Assembly (NCBI RefSeq): GCF_004785645.1
Contig: NZ_SRPE01000010.1
Location: 116,525 to 180,524, forward strand
DNA length: 64,000 nucleotides
From: Empedobacter tilapiae
GTDB taxonomy: Bacteria > Bacteroidota > Bacteroidia > Flavobacteriales > Weeksellaceae
Reading direction: 5' to 3'
The notes below the pieces were generated by a model that saw nothing but the letters and a program-made list of their open reading frames with translations, was not told where the DNA came from and did not search any database. Of the stretch, positions 1-9,821 are shown in pieces (within the stretch, counting starts at the first letter, position 1; every line of letters starts with the position of its first letter). The translations under genes were made by a program, and so were the position numbers.

Positions 1-2208
1 GAAAAAAGTTTTAAAGCTTTACAACATTTAATTGTTGAACCTATAGATAGAGTTGTTATAAATGATAAAAACCCTATCGAAATTAGAATAACAACAAATC
101 GTACAAAATATATAGAATCTATTAAGATTAATCAAGTTTCAGGATATAACCAATCCACTCATGGCGAATGGTTTAATGAAGTGGATATTCCACTTAACCC
201 TGAATTAGTTGCTATTATAGGTAATAAAGGAAATGGCAAAAGTGCTTTAGCAGATATTATCGGTCTCTGTGGAGACTATAATGGTAACCATGATGATTTT
301 TCATTCTTAAATAAGAAAAAATTTGGTGAAAATAATGGTCGTATTTCTCAAAATTTTGAAGCAAGACTAAAATGGTTAAGCGGAACTGAAAGTATCAAAA
401 ATCTAAATGATAAAACTGATAGTACATTTACAGAAAAAGTAAAGTATTTACCTCAAGGTTACTTTGAAAGTATTACAAATGAATCAGTAGAAGGATTCAA
501 TAAAGAAATCGAGGATGTTGTGTTTACTCACTTGGAAGAAGATGAGAAATTAGGTAAGACTAATTTTAAAGAATTGATTGACTATAAAAATAGTGTGAGT
601 AAAGAAGAAATTACTCAATTGAAAGGTAAGTTACATTCTGTTAATGAATCTATATTCAATAAGGAAGTTAAGTTAAATCCACTATATAAAAAAAGTATTG
701 AAGATCATATAAAACAAAAGCAAGATGAGCTGAACGCTTTAATTGAGCCTATTTCTGTGTCAAATCCTAACGACAATCCTGAACATGCTGAACAAAATAA
801 AATTGTCAATGATGAAATTGAAGGATTAAATAAGAACATCAAACTTCAAGAAGATAAAATAAAAGAAATTGAAGAGTTAAAATTGAATCTTTTAATTGAG
901 ATTAATGAGTTAAAATCACTTAAACAACGGATTGACAATAAAGTAAAAGAAGTTGTTGACTTTAAAAATAGTTTAGTTCAAGAATTATCGAAATACAAAA
1001 ATCTCGATATTAGTGAATTAATTACAGTAACATCAAATCTTGAAAATTTAGACAAATTATTATCCGAAAAGAATACATTATATGAAGATTACAAATTAGC
1101 ATTAGAAGAATCTACTTCTACCGATCCTAATTATAAATCTGAAAAGAACATTTTAAAAGGATATATAGATAGAAAAGAAGATATACAAAAATCTTTAGGC
1201 GAAGCTGACAAAGTTTATCAACACTATCTTTTAGAAAAGAAAAATTGGGAAGATCTTAAAAGTAAAATAATTGGCAATGAAAATAACCAAGGTACATTAG
1301 AGTTCTATAAAAAGGAATTGAATTATTTAAATGTAAGTCTTACAAGTGAAATAGAAGCTGAAAAAATTGAAAGATTAAAACTTACAAATGATATCTTTGA
1401 ATTAAAAAGTTCTGTATTATCCACATACCAAAATGTAAAACAACGTATTGACAATATTATTAATGAGAATAATGAATTACTTTCCGCATATCCGATAGAA
1501 ATAGAAGCTTCTTTTACATTTACTACTAATTTTCAAAAAAAGTTTTTAGATTTTATTTCTTTCAATAAGGCAGGAACTTTTTACGGAAAAGAAAATGCTG
1601 AAATACAATATAGAAAAATAATTGAAAATGTAGATATTGATAACTTTGAAGGTGTTACTAAATTATTGGATAACTTGATAAGTCCATTTTTTACTGATTT
1701 AAGAGATGAAGGAAAACAGACAAATATTGAAAATCAAGTAAATGACGTAATTGACTTATATGATTATTTATTTTCCTTGGATTTTATTGATTATAATTAT
1801 GAATTGCGTCAAGGAAGTAAAAATTTAGAACAACTATCTCCTGGTGAAAAAGGAGCTTTATTACTAATATTTTACCTTTTACTTGACAATAATGACATTC
1901 CATTAATTATTGATCAACCAGAAGATAATCTAGATAATCATAGTGTTGCAAATATTTTAGTTCCATTTATTAAGAAAGCTAAATCAAAGAGACAAATAAT
2001 ACTAGTTACACATAATCCAAATTTAGCAGTTGTTGCCGATGCAGAACAAGTAATTTATACTGAACTCGACAAGGAGAATAATTATAAGTTTTCGTTTAAA
2101 GCTGGTGCAATCGAAAATCCGGAAATTAATGAATGTATTGTAAAAGTTTTAGAAGGAGCAATGCCTGCGTTCAATAAAAGAAAATTAAAATATTACGAGA
2201 ATTTGTAA
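1..2208 (+). CDS. TrlF-like AAA/ABC-type ATPase, 5' end outside window
   Basis: The frame is open from base 1, so only the C-terminal 735 residues are visible. An ABC/SMC-like ATPase core is clear: Walker A GNKGNGKSAL at about residue 74, long coiled-coil stretches in the middle, signature LSPGEKGALLL, Walker B PLIIDQPEDNLDN and an H-loop ILVTHNPN near the C-terminus. This pattern matches the ATPase part of TrlF-family proteins, which sit in type I restriction loci and often carry an N-terminal PHP phosphoesterase domain; that part would lie upstream and cannot be seen. The stop is 3 nt before hsdR, so the two are almost certainly co-transcribed. Its probable role is nucleic-acid-dependent anti-phage ATPase (inference). 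The family name is less certain than the ATPase assignment. Confidence 0.75.
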   Translation, partial: EKSFKALQHLIVEPIDRVVINDKNPIEIRITTNRTKYIESIKINQVSGYNQSTHGEWFNEVDIPLNPELVAIIGNKGNGKSALADIIGLCGDYNGNHDDFSFLNKKKFGENNGRISQNFEARLKWLSGTESIKNLNDKTDSTFTEKVKYLPQGYFESITNESVEGFNKEIEDVVFTHLEEDEKLGKTNFKELIDYKNSVSKEEITQLKGKLHSVNESIFNKEVKLNPLYKKSIEDHIKQKQDELNALIEPISVSNPNDNPEHAEQNKIVNDEIEGLNKNIKLQEDKIKEIEELKLNLLIEINELKSLKQRIDNKVKEVVDFKNSLVQELSKYKNLDISELITVTSNLENLDKLLSEKNTLYEDYKLALEESTSTDPNYKSEKNILKGYIDRKEDIQKSLGEADKVYQHYLLEKKNWEDLKSKIIGNENNQGTLEFYKKELNYLNVSLTSEIEAEKIERLKLTNDIFELKSSVLSTYQNVKQRIDNIINENNELLSAYPIEIEASFTFTTNFQKKFLDFISFNKAGTFYGKENAEIQYRKIIENVDIDNFEGVTKLLDNLISPFFTDLRDEGKQTNIENQVNDVIDLYDYLFSLDFIDYNYELRQGSKNLEQLSPGEKGALLLIFYLLLDNNDIPLIIDQPEDNLDNHSVANILVPFIKKAKSKRQIILVTHNPNLAVVADAEQVIYTELDKENNYKFSFKAGAIENPEINECIVKVLEGAMPAFNKRKLKYYENL

Positions 2209-2211
2209 CCA

Positions 2212-5200
2212 ATGAAATACACCGAATCACAATTAGAACAAGCATTTATCAACCTTTTGGAAACAGAAAGTTATCACTATATCAACGGAAAAGAGTTAAT
2301 AAGAACATCTAATCAAGAAGTTCTATTAAAAGACGATTTACTTACGTTTTTACAAAATCGTTATCCTGATTTAGAAGAAATAGAATTAGAAAGTTTAGTG
2401 AATGAAATGGCTTTTAAATCTGCTTCTAATTTGTACGATTCCAACAAATACATCTGTAAATTATTGGCAGATGGCTTGATTTTTAAACGCAATGATCCTA
2501 GTAAAAAGGATTTACATATACGATACATTGATATAAATGATGTAAAAGCGAATAATTTCAAAATTGTCAACCAATTAGAAATTCAAGGCTCGGAACTTCG
2601 TATCCCTGATTTGATATTGTACATCAACGGAATTCCTGTTGTAGTTTTTGAGTTTAAAACAGCTATTGAAGAAGATATTACGATTCATGATGCGTATATG
2701 CAATTAACGATTCGTTACCGTAGAGATATTCCTGAATTGATGAAATACAATGCGTTTTGTGTGATTTCGGACGGCGTCAATAACAAGGCTGGAACGTTAT
2801 TTTCTCCTTACGAATTTTATTACGGATGGAACAAAATCACGGGTGACGAGAAAAAAGCGTTAACTGGAATTGAAACTACAACTTCAATTGTGCATGGAAT
2901 GTTGAATCAAAATCGATTGATTGATATTCTGCATCATTTTATTCTATTTCCTGATAATTCAAAACACGAACTGAAAATCTTAACGCGCTATCCGCAATAT
3001 TATGCTGCGAATAAACTTTATCAAAATATTTTAGTGCACCGCAAACCAGAAGGTGATGGAAAAGGTGGAACCTATTTTGGTGCAACAGGTTGTGGAAAAA
3101 GCTACACGATGTTGTATTTGTCGCGTTTATTGATGCGTTCGACCGATTTTGCAAGTCCTACGATTATTATTATCTCCGACAGAACCGATTTGGATAATCA
3201 ATTGTCTACAGATTTCACCAATGCAAAGAAATTTATTGGCGATGAAAATATTATTAATATTGAATCAAGAGCGGATTTAAGAGATCGCTTGCGCGGAATT
3301 GAAAGCGGTGGAGTTTATTTAACAACCGTTCAAAAGTTTGCCGAAGATGCAGAAATTCTATCCAATCGTACCAACATTATTTGTATTTCGGATGAAGCCC
3401 ATCGTTCGCAAGTCAATTTAGATTTAAAAGTTAAAATTGACGAAGATAAAGGTGTAACTAAATCATATGGTTTTGCTAAATATTTACACGATTCTTTACC
3501 GAATGCGACTTATGTTGGTTTTACAGGAACACCGATTGATAAAACATTAGAAGTTTTTGGTGACGTGGTCGATCAATACACCATGTTCGAATCGGTTAAT
3601 GATGAAATTACGGTTCGTTTGGTCTATGAAGGTCGAGCTGCAAAAGTGAATTTAGATTACAATAAAGTTCAGGAAATTGAATCTTACTATGAAAATGCAG
3701 TAGCTGAAGGCGCATCGGAATATCACGTAGAAGCCAGTCAAAAAGCCATTGCCAATATGGAAGTGGTTCTAGGCGATACCGACCGTATAAAAGCCATTGC
3801 AAAGGATTTTATCGAACATTATGAAAATCGTTTAGAAGAAAATGCAACTGTTGCGGGAAAAGTAATGTTTGTATGTGCTTCTCGTGGAATTGCGTATAAA
3901 TTGTATCAAGAAATATTGAGTCTACGCCCTGAATGGGGAGAAATAATACAGTCTGATGGTTTAAATGAAAAAGAACAAAAGGAAATTAAACCGATTGAAC
4001 GTGTTAAAATGATTATGACACGTAACAAAGACGATGAAAAAGAGTTATGGGATTTATTGGGTAATAAAGAAGATCGAAAAGAATTAGATCGACAGTTCAA
4101 ACAAATCAAATCCAATTTCAAGATTGCGATTGTTGTGGATATGTGGTTAACAGGATTTGATGTGCCTTTTTTAGATACTATTTACATTGACAAACCTTTG
4201 CAAACCCATAATTTAATCCAAACGATTTCTCGTGTCAATCGAAAATACGAAGGGAAAGATAGAGGTTTAGTTGTGGATTATATTGGTATCAAAAAGAACT
4301 TGAATAAAGCGTTGGGTATGTTCAATAATCAAACGGCTGATGATGATTTTGAAGATCTGAACCAAGCCGAAACTATTGTTCGCGATCAAGTCGATTTGTT
4401 GCGTCAGTTTTTCCATCAATTTGATACAACTCTATATTATCACGGCAATCCTGTAGAACGTTTGCAATGCTTAAACAAAGCATCTGAATTGGTTTTACAA
4501 ACCGAAGATTCTGAAAAGTTTTTTGTAAATATCACAAAAAAACTGAAATCAGCTTATAATTTGGTTAGCGGATCTGAATTATTTACACCAAAAGAAGTGG
4601 ATGAGATTCATTTCTATTTTGCAGTAAAATCAATTGTGGTAAAATTGACTAAAGGTGAAGCGCCTGATACCGCTCAAATGAATGCTAAAGTGGCTAGGTT
4701 GGTAGAAGAAGCCATCATTTCGGAAGGTGTTGAAGAAATTTTTAAACTAGACGATAATAAGGCAAATGCAATTGATTTATTCAACGATAAATTCATTGAG
4801 AAAATCTCTAACCTAGAATTACCGAATACCAAAATTAAAATCTTAGAACGTTTACTAAAACAAACCATCAACGATTTTAAAAAGGTGAATAAAGTAAAAG
4901 GACAAGATTTTTCAGAACGTTTACAATCCATCATCAACCGTTACAACGAACGTAGCGAAGGCGATATTTTAGATTATGAAGGTATTCAATTTGATACAGC
5001 AGAACAAATGTTGGACTTAATTATCAAACTTCGAGTTGAAATGGATTCGTTCCAAGATTTAGGTATTGATTATGAAGAAAAAGCTTTTTACGACATTTTG
5101 GATATGATTTGTAAACAATACGGTTTTGAATTCGACAATGATAAAATGCTAGAATTAGCTCGTGAAATAAAAATAATTGTAGAAAATACAGCTAAATATC

Positions 5201-5352
5201 CTGATTGGAGCGATAGAGATGATATCAAAGCGCAATTAAAAATGGATATTATTATCAAACTTCATGAGTTTGGATATCCACCTATCACACAGGAAGATGT
5301 TTACAAAAATGTATTAGAACAAGCGGAGAATTTTAAGAAAAATAGAAATTAG
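2212..5352 (+). CDS. hsdR: Type I restriction enzyme, R subunit (HsdR)
   Basis: This is the translocase-nuclease subunit of a type I restriction enzyme. The 1046 residues are a normal HsdR length. An N-terminal PD-(D/E)xK nuclease is visible (D133 in RIPDLIL, E147 and K149 in FEFK), followed by an SF2 motor with Walker A GATGCGKS (290-297), the DEAH box (394-397) and motif III GFTGTP (436-441), then an alpha-helical C-terminus of the EcoEI type. The known enzyme cuts DNA after ATP-driven translocation and needs HsdM and HsdS. Neither partner is inside this window next to it, so they should lie upstream of base 1. Start ATG lies 3 nt after the previous stop. Intact, no frameshift seen. Confidence 0.95.
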   Translation: MKYTESQLEQAFINLLETESYHYINGKELIRTSNQEVLLKDDLLTFLQNRYPDLEEIELESLVNEMAFKSASNLYDSNKYICKLLADGLIFKRNDPSKKDLHIRYIDINDVKANNFKIVNQLEIQGSELRIPDLILYINGIPVVVFEFKTAIEEDITIHDAYMQLTIRYRRDIPELMKYNAFCVISDGVNNKAGTLFSPYEFYYGWNKITGDEKKALTGIETTTSIVHGMLNQNRLIDILHHFILFPDNSKHELKILTRYPQYYAANKLYQNILVHRKPEGDGKGGTYFGATGCGKSYTMLYLSRLLMRSTDFASPTIIIISDRTDLDNQLSTDFTNAKKFIGDENIINIESRADLRDRLRGIESGGVYLTTVQKFAEDAEILSNRTNIICISDEAHRSQVNLDLKVKIDEDKGVTKSYGFAKYLHDSLPNATYVGFTGTPIDKTLEVFGDVVDQYTMFESVNDEITVRLVYEGRAAKVNLDYNKVQEIESYYENAVAEGASEYHVEASQKAIANMEVVLGDTDRIKAIAKDFIEHYENRLEENATVAGKVMFVCASRGIAYKLYQEILSLRPEWGEIIQSDGLNEKEQKEIKPIERVKMIMTRNKDDEKELWDLLGNKEDRKELDRQFKQIKSNFKIAIVVDMWLTGFDVPFLDTIYIDKPLQTHNLIQTISRVNRKYEGKDRGLVVDYIGIKKNLNKALGMFNNQTADDDFEDLNQAETIVRDQVDLLRQFFHQFDTTLYYHGNPVERLQCLNKASELVLQTEDSEKFFVNITKKLKSAYNLVSGSELFTPKEVDEIHFYFAVKSIVVKLTKGEAPDTAQMNAKVARLVEEAIISEGVEEIFKLDDNKANAIDLFNDKFIEKISNLELPNTKIKILERLLKQTINDFKKVNKVKGQDFSERLQSIINRYNERSEGDILDYEGIQFDTAEQMLDLIIKLRVEMDSFQDLGIDYEEKAFYDILDMICKQYGFEFDNDKMLELAREIKIIVENTAKYPDWSDRDDIKAQLKMDIIIKLHEFGYPPITQEDVYKNVLEQAENFKKNRN

Positions 5353-5357
5353 ACGAA

Positions 5358-7307
5358 ATGTATAAAGAACTACAAGAAGAAGTATATAATTGGTTAAAAG
5401 AAAAAAATAAAAAGGATAAAAACTTCACATTTTCTGTTAGACAAAAGGCAAATAAAGGAGCTGAATTAAACTATTTTATTGGTACTGAAAAATCAAATTA
5501 TTTTTCTACTACTTTTTGGTTTATTCCTGTTTCATATCCAGGCTCTTCAAGTGACTTAATTAATCTAGTTTTTGATTTAAAAAAAGAAAAAATAGAATTT
5601 TATATACAGTTTAACCAAACTAAAAATCCTAGTGATAATCAAAACAAATGTGATTTAATTTTAGTTCAAAAAGTTAAAGAAAGGCTTAAAGACCAGTTTA
5701 AACGCGTGTATTATTCAGATGAAAAAGCTAAAATGGAGTTTTTTGGAATTTACTCTACTACTGATTATGATTCATTTGATGAATTAGAAAATGATCTTGA
5801 AAATTTATTAGATCGAGTAATTCCTATAGTTGATGAAGAAATTACAAAAATAAAAAGCGAGAATCCTGATTTTATTGCTCATCGATTTACTCCAGAAGAA
5901 CAGTCAAAAATGCTGAATAAAATGGATGAACGATTTGAAAAATACAATAATATTGATGAATTAACTAATGATTTAATAGAAGAAGAAAATGAATTTATAA
6001 ATTTAGATTTTGTGAGAAATCAAATTACCTTAAACCAAATCTTATACGGACCTCCTGGTACAGGAAAAACGTATCATACAATTAATAAAGCAATAGAAAT
6101 TGCAAATCCTAAATTTGATTTAACACAAGACAGAAATACGATTAAAAAAGAATATAATCGTTTGGTTGAAGAAGGTCAAATCGTATTTACAACATTTCAT
6201 CAAAGTATGACGTACGAAGATTTTATTGAGGGTATAAAGCCAGAAACAAAGGATAATAATGTTATTTATAATATTAAAAATGGACTTTTTAAAGAAATTG
6301 TAAGTAAGTCTATTGATAATTGGAAAAAATCTACATCTGGAACAAAACAAACAAAACCTTTTGACAAGGTATTTCAATTATTGAAAGATGAATGGGAAGA
6401 AAATCCAATGATTGAATTTCCTATGAAAAGAGAAGGAAATGATTTTAAAATTCTAGGGTTTTCTGACAGTTCTATTAATTTTCTTAAGGCAAGTGGAACG
6501 AATAACCATACATTAAGCATTAATACTTTAAGGGATTTATATTATGGTATACGAGAATTTCAAAATCAAGGAGTTGGTATTTATTATCCTTCAATAGTTG
6601 ATAAATTAAACTCTTATGATGTAGATTTTGAATCTGAATCAATAAATAGTGATATTAAAAATTTTGTCATTGTAATAGACGAAATAAACCGAGGAAATGT
6701 ATCACAGATTTTTGGTGAACTAATTACATTAATTGAAGAAGATAAACGATTAGGAAATGACGAAGCAATTGAAGTTACTTTACCTTATTCGAAAGAGAAA
6801 TTTGGGGTTCCGTCTAACCTTTACATCATTGGAACGATGAATACAGCAGATCGTAGTGTTGAAGCATTGGATACTGCGCTTAGACGTCGTTTTGTTTTTG
6901 AAGAAATGCCTCCGAAATATGATTTAGAAGGTTTACAACAAGATTTATTTGGATTTACAGCTTCTCACCTACTAGAAACAATTAATAAAAGAATTGAAAA
7001 ATTACTAGATAAAGATCATCAAATTGGTCATGCTTATTTTATCAATAAAAATGAAGTAACGATTATCGATTCATTTTACAAAAATATAATTCCTCTTCTA
7101 CAAGAATATTTTTTTAGTGATTATGGCAAAATTGGTTTGGTATTAGGTGCTGGATTTATTAGAAAAATTGAACAAGATTCTGTATTTGCTAATTTTGAGC
7201 ATTTAGATTATTCCCAATTTGAGGAAAAAGAGTCTTACGAGATTATTAATCACAAAGGGAATCCTGAGAATTTTGGTAATGCTATTAAATTATTAATGAA
7301 TCGCTAG
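5358..7307 (+). CDS. mcrB: McrB-like GTP-dependent AAA+ restriction subunit
   Basis: This is the motor of a McrBC-type modification-dependent restriction system, which in known cases cuts methylated DNA. The 649 residues begin with a ~200-residue unassigned N-terminal domain that should read the DNA target. The AAA+ core follows: Walker A GPPGTGKT (231-238), Walker B VIVIDE (437-442), the McrB hallmark MNTADRS (494-500) and an arginine-rich ALRRRF sensor/finger (507-512). The start codon is 6 nt after the hsdR stop and mcrC begins 5 nt after its end, so one transcript probably serves type I and type IV functions. GTP preference is family knowledge, not visible here. Confidence 0.92.
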   Translation: MYKELQEEVYNWLKEKNKKDKNFTFSVRQKANKGAELNYFIGTEKSNYFSTTFWFIPVSYPGSSSDLINLVFDLKKEKIEFYIQFNQTKNPSDNQNKCDLILVQKVKERLKDQFKRVYYSDEKAKMEFFGIYSTTDYDSFDELENDLENLLDRVIPIVDEEITKIKSENPDFIAHRFTPEEQSKMLNKMDERFEKYNNIDELTNDLIEEENEFINLDFVRNQITLNQILYGPPGTGKTYHTINKAIEIANPKFDLTQDRNTIKKEYNRLVEEGQIVFTTFHQSMTYEDFIEGIKPETKDNNVIYNIKNGLFKEIVSKSIDNWKKSTSGTKQTKPFDKVFQLLKDEWEENPMIEFPMKREGNDFKILGFSDSSINFLKASGTNNHTLSINTLRDLYYGIREFQNQGVGIYYPSIVDKLNSYDVDFESESINSDIKNFVIVIDEINRGNVSQIFGELITLIEEDKRLGNDEAIEVTLPYSKEKFGVPSNLYIIGTMNTADRSVEALDTALRRRFVFEEMPPKYDLEGLQQDLFGFTASHLLETINKRIEKLLDKDHQIGHAYFINKNEVTIIDSFYKNIIPLLQEYFFSDYGKIGLVLGAGFIRKIEQDSVFANFEHLDYSQFEEKESYEIINHKGNPENFGNAIKLLMNR

Positions 7308-7311
7308 TATT

Positions 7312-8547
7312 TTGACTAAACAAAATCTCATCACTGTATTTGAACATGAAAAACGTTTTTTCAATCTAAAAGACGAAAAAGAAAAGCAACTACATGAAGC
7401 TTTAGAACGCTATCACGGAAATTATACACCATTTTTTAAACTCTTAAGAAATGGTGTTCAATTCAATGAACATGTTGGTATTATTCAGATTGGTAAAACG
7501 ACGATTGAAGTTTTACCAAAAGCAGATAAAGCTGGAGAAGAAAAATGGCGTGATTTATTGATTGGAATGATCAAAACCGTTTGGGGATTTGATGTAAAAT
7601 CAACTGGCTCGAGTTCATTGAAATTAAAATCAAATTCAATTTTAGAGCTCTATTTCGAATTATTTATTTCAGAGCTTGAATATTTACTTCATAGAGGTTT
7701 GATTAAAAGATACCGTAAAAATGAAGGAAATCAAACATCTTTAAAAGGTGCTTTACAGTTTTCCAAACATATTGCTCATAATTTGGTTCATAAAGAACGT
7801 TTTTATGTAAAATATACGCAGTATTCTAATGAACATACTATTCATGAAATCTTATTCAAAACCATAAAACTTTTAGCTCATATAAATTCAAATTCTCTTT
7901 TAAAAGGAAGAATTGGTGCATTAACTTTAGACTTTCCTGAAATGAAAGATATTAAAGTAAATGAATCTACATTCAAAAAAATAGTTTTTGACCGAAAAAA
8001 TCAGCATTATAAAACTGCTTTAGAAATTTCTAAATTATTATTGTTGAACTATCATCCTGATATTTCCAAAGGTCGAAATGATGTATTGGCTCTAATGTTT
8101 GATATGAATAGTTTATGGGAGCAGTTTATTTTAGTGACGTTGAAAAGAAAATTAACAAGACATTTTGTTTCATCACAAGTAACAAAGAGTTTTTGGAAAC
8201 CAACTTCGGGATATTCATCCAAAATGCGACCTGACATTATTTTAAAATGTAAAGAATCTCAAAAGAATTACGTCTTAGATACGAAATGGAAGAACCTAAA
8301 TGGATATAATCCATCTCCTGAAGATCTTCGTCAAATGTATGTATATCATCGATTTTATCAAGCTAAGAAAGTAGCACTTGTCTATCCTTCTGACCAACAT
8401 TCCATTCAGAAAGGAAATTACTTTAGTTCTGAAAATCATTTAGAAATGTCTGATAAAGAATGTAGCATAATGCAAATTGCAACAGCTTCAGATATTAAAG
8501 TTTGGCAAGAAGAGATTGTTAAAAACATATCTAAACTGTTTTTATAA
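7312..8547 (+). CDS. mcrC: McrC-like endonuclease subunit
   Basis: This is the nuclease partner of McrB. The 411-residue protein has the McrC N-terminal beta-domain (residues ~1-150) and a C-terminal PD-(D/E)xK core with D308 in RPDII and D323-T-K325 in LDTKW. The best start is a TTG at 7312, 5 nt after the mcrB stop; no in-frame ATG lies close by, and this start preserves the expected N-terminal domain. A strong hairpin (8588-8619) lies beyond the stop. In known systems McrC binds the McrB ring and stimulates GTP hydrolysis before cutting. Intact; the TTG start may keep nuclease levels low (inference). Confidence 0.92.
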   Translation: MTKQNLITVFEHEKRFFNLKDEKEKQLHEALERYHGNYTPFFKLLRNGVQFNEHVGIIQIGKTTIEVLPKADKAGEEKWRDLLIGMIKTVWGFDVKSTGSSSLKLKSNSILELYFELFISELEYLLHRGLIKRYRKNEGNQTSLKGALQFSKHIAHNLVHKERFYVKYTQYSNEHTIHEILFKTIKLLAHINSNSLLKGRIGALTLDFPEMKDIKVNESTFKKIVFDRKNQHYKTALEISKLLLLNYHPDISKGRNDVLALMFDMNSLWEQFILVTLKRKLTRHFVSSQVTKSFWKPTSGYSSKMRPDIILKCKESQKNYVLDTKWKNLNGYNPSPEDLRQMYVYHRFYQAKKVALVYPSDQHSIQKGNYFSSENHLEMSDKECSIMQIATASDIKVWQEEIVKNISKLFL

Positions 8548-8587
8548 AAGTGACAATATATTCTTATTCCATAAATTTAAAGACAAA

Positions 8588-8619
8588 AAAGCTGATTATA
8601 CAATTATATAATCAGCTTT
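8588..8619. terminator. Bidirectional hairpin terminator between mcrC and the next convergent gene
   Basis: A perfect 13-bp stem (AAAGCTGATTATA / TATAATCAGCTTT) with a 6-nt loop sits between the convergent ends of mcrC and the minus-strand gene at 8645. A-runs lie on the left and T-rich sequence on the right, so it can serve both strands. Confidence 0.75.
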
Positions 8620-8644
8620 ACGTTTATTACTTTTTGAAGAAGTA

Positions 8645-8962
8645 TTACTCCAATAAATAGCGAATTTCTATTTCGTAAGTACCAATTTCGGCAAGAGGCT
8701 TTTCTTCAAAATTCACAATAATTGAAACTTGACTACCAATTCCTTTCAGAATTGTATCATGAATCAAACCAATTTCATCCATTGTTACTTCTCTAGATGG
8801 TTCACTTATGATGTTTAAAATAATTAGGTTTTTCAATTTATTCTCAAGTTGAGCATCAATGAAAAATGAATTCATTTCATCAATTATTTGTTCTATTGTC
8901 CCAATAAAGGATTTTTTTAAACCGTTTTCTAACAAGTTTTTTTCAAGTTCTTCGTTCATCAC
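8645..8962 (-). CDS. Hypothetical protein (105 aa)
   Basis: I do not recognise this 105-residue protein. It is acidic, with a helical N-terminal half (residues ~1-55) and a mixed C-terminal half ending in an apparent beta-strand (IGTYEIEIRYLLE). No signal peptide, membrane segment or catalytic motif is visible. It lies 22 nt downstream of the cyclic-phosphate-processing receiver-like gene (8985-9299) on the same strand, so the two are probably one transcript and may act together (inference). It ends just before the terminator it shares with mcrC. Confidence 0.65.
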   Translation of the reverse strand: MMNEELEKNLLENGLKKSFIGTIEQIIDEMNSFFIDAQLENKLKNLIILNIISEPSREVTMDEIGLIHDTILKGIGSQVSIIVNFEEKPLAEIGTYEIEIRYLLE

Positions 8963-8984
8963 TTTTTTTAGTTTTATTAATATA

Positions 8985-9299
8985 TTATTTGTTTAGTTTT
9001 CGAAAATTATAAAGTAGTTTTTCTATATTCTCTTTTCCTACAGGATTTTGACTATGTACAGTAAAATTTGGGATTGTAAGATGATAATCTAAACAATATT
9101 CGACCAAAAACTTCGCACAATCATAACCTGTTTCTTCTATTCCTAAATCGTGATCAAACGATATAAAATCAGGAATTCCGTTATTCAGAATATATTTTAC
9201 AAACTCCTTATAATAGTAAACTCGCAAATATCCGTTTGGAGTTGGACGTAAATCGTCAACATATAACTTTACCAATACATTGTTCTTCATTTTCAGCAT
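8985..9299 (-). CDS. Cyclic-phosphate-processing receiver-domain-like protein (cREC type)
   Basis: The 104 residues match the small receiver-like family called cREC (cyclic-phosphate processing receiver). They begin with the paired aspartates of VDDLRPTPNGY, followed by FISFDHDLGIEETGYDCAKF and VHSQNPVGKENI. The family was defined computationally from Rossmannoid receiver folds that keep HDLG and HS-NP-G motifs instead of the phosphoacceptor set. A role in handling cyclic phosphates of nucleotides or RNA ends is proposed, not proven. Two starts are possible (9299 or 9290). The position, next to restriction genes, fits a conflict-system accessory. Function here is inferred from family only. 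Confidence 0.7.
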   Translation of the reverse strand: MLKMKNNVLVKLYVDDLRPTPNGYLRVYYYKEFVKYILNNGIPDFISFDHDLGIEETGYDCAKFLVEYCLDYHLTIPNFTVHSQNPVGKENIEKLLYNFRKLNK

Positions 9300-9347
9300 A
9301 TCTTTTATTTACCAATTCCATTAAATATTTTTTTAGAATCATTAATC

Positions 9348-9375
9348 AAAAAGAGCTCTTAATAAAGCTCTTTTT
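9348..9375 (-). terminator. Hairpin overlapping the 3' end of the 133-aa gene
   Basis: A perfect 10-bp stem AAAAAGAGCT / AGCTCTTTTT with an 8-nt loop. The stop codon of the minus-strand gene at 9359 lies within the hairpin, and a T-run follows on the minus strand. It separates that gene from the receiver-like gene downstream. Confidence 0.7.
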
Positions 9376-9760
9376 CTACTATAAATTCTCTTAACTGACG
9401 AAGTTCGTTAATTTTAATCGTTGATTTTTCTAGATTATCTTGTAAAAAAAGATCATCTATTTCTTCATTAACAATTGATAATTGAGTTAATATTTTGTTA
9501 TATAACAACGATTTATAATTAATCTGATCAAAGTATTTGTAAATTTCAATTAGATAATCAATACTATATGTGTTTACTTTTACCGACAAAGTATAATTCC
9601 AAAGCTTGTTTTGTTCTTGATTGATTGAATTATTTATGTTTTTAAGCCTGATATGACAATTCCTTGCTTTTGCATAATTCTTACAATAAATCGCATGTTT
9701 TTTATCAACTTGAAGTTTTGCTCGAATAAATTCTAATTGTTTGATTTTCTTTGTTTCCAT
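9359..9760 (-). CDS. Hypothetical helical protein with UVR-like motif (133 aa)
   Basis: This is an almost all-helical 133-residue protein. Residues ~10-40 (LQVDKKHAIYCKNYAKARN and onward) resemble the UVR/UvrB-C helical hairpin, whose usual form is a helix, a Y/D-F/Y-E-K-A-A turn and a second helix. The match is weak because it is judged by eye. No transmembrane segment or signal peptide. It is separated from the receiver-like gene by its own terminator and from the PDDEXK_4 gene by ~60 nt. Function unknown. It shares the island with nucleases, but nothing in the sequence assigns it to one of them. Confidence 0.6.
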   Translation of the reverse strand: METKKIKQLEFIRAKLQVDKKHAIYCKNYAKARNCHIRLKNINNSINQEQNKLWNYTLSVKVNTYSIDYLIEIYKYFDQINYKSLLYNKILTQLSIVNEEIDDLFLQDNLEKSTIKINELRQLREFIVEKELY

Positions 9761-9821
9761 AGTTTTAAAAAAAATAAATTACAAGCAAGTTTTTTCAACG
9801 CCTAAAAACCACGGCTATTGA

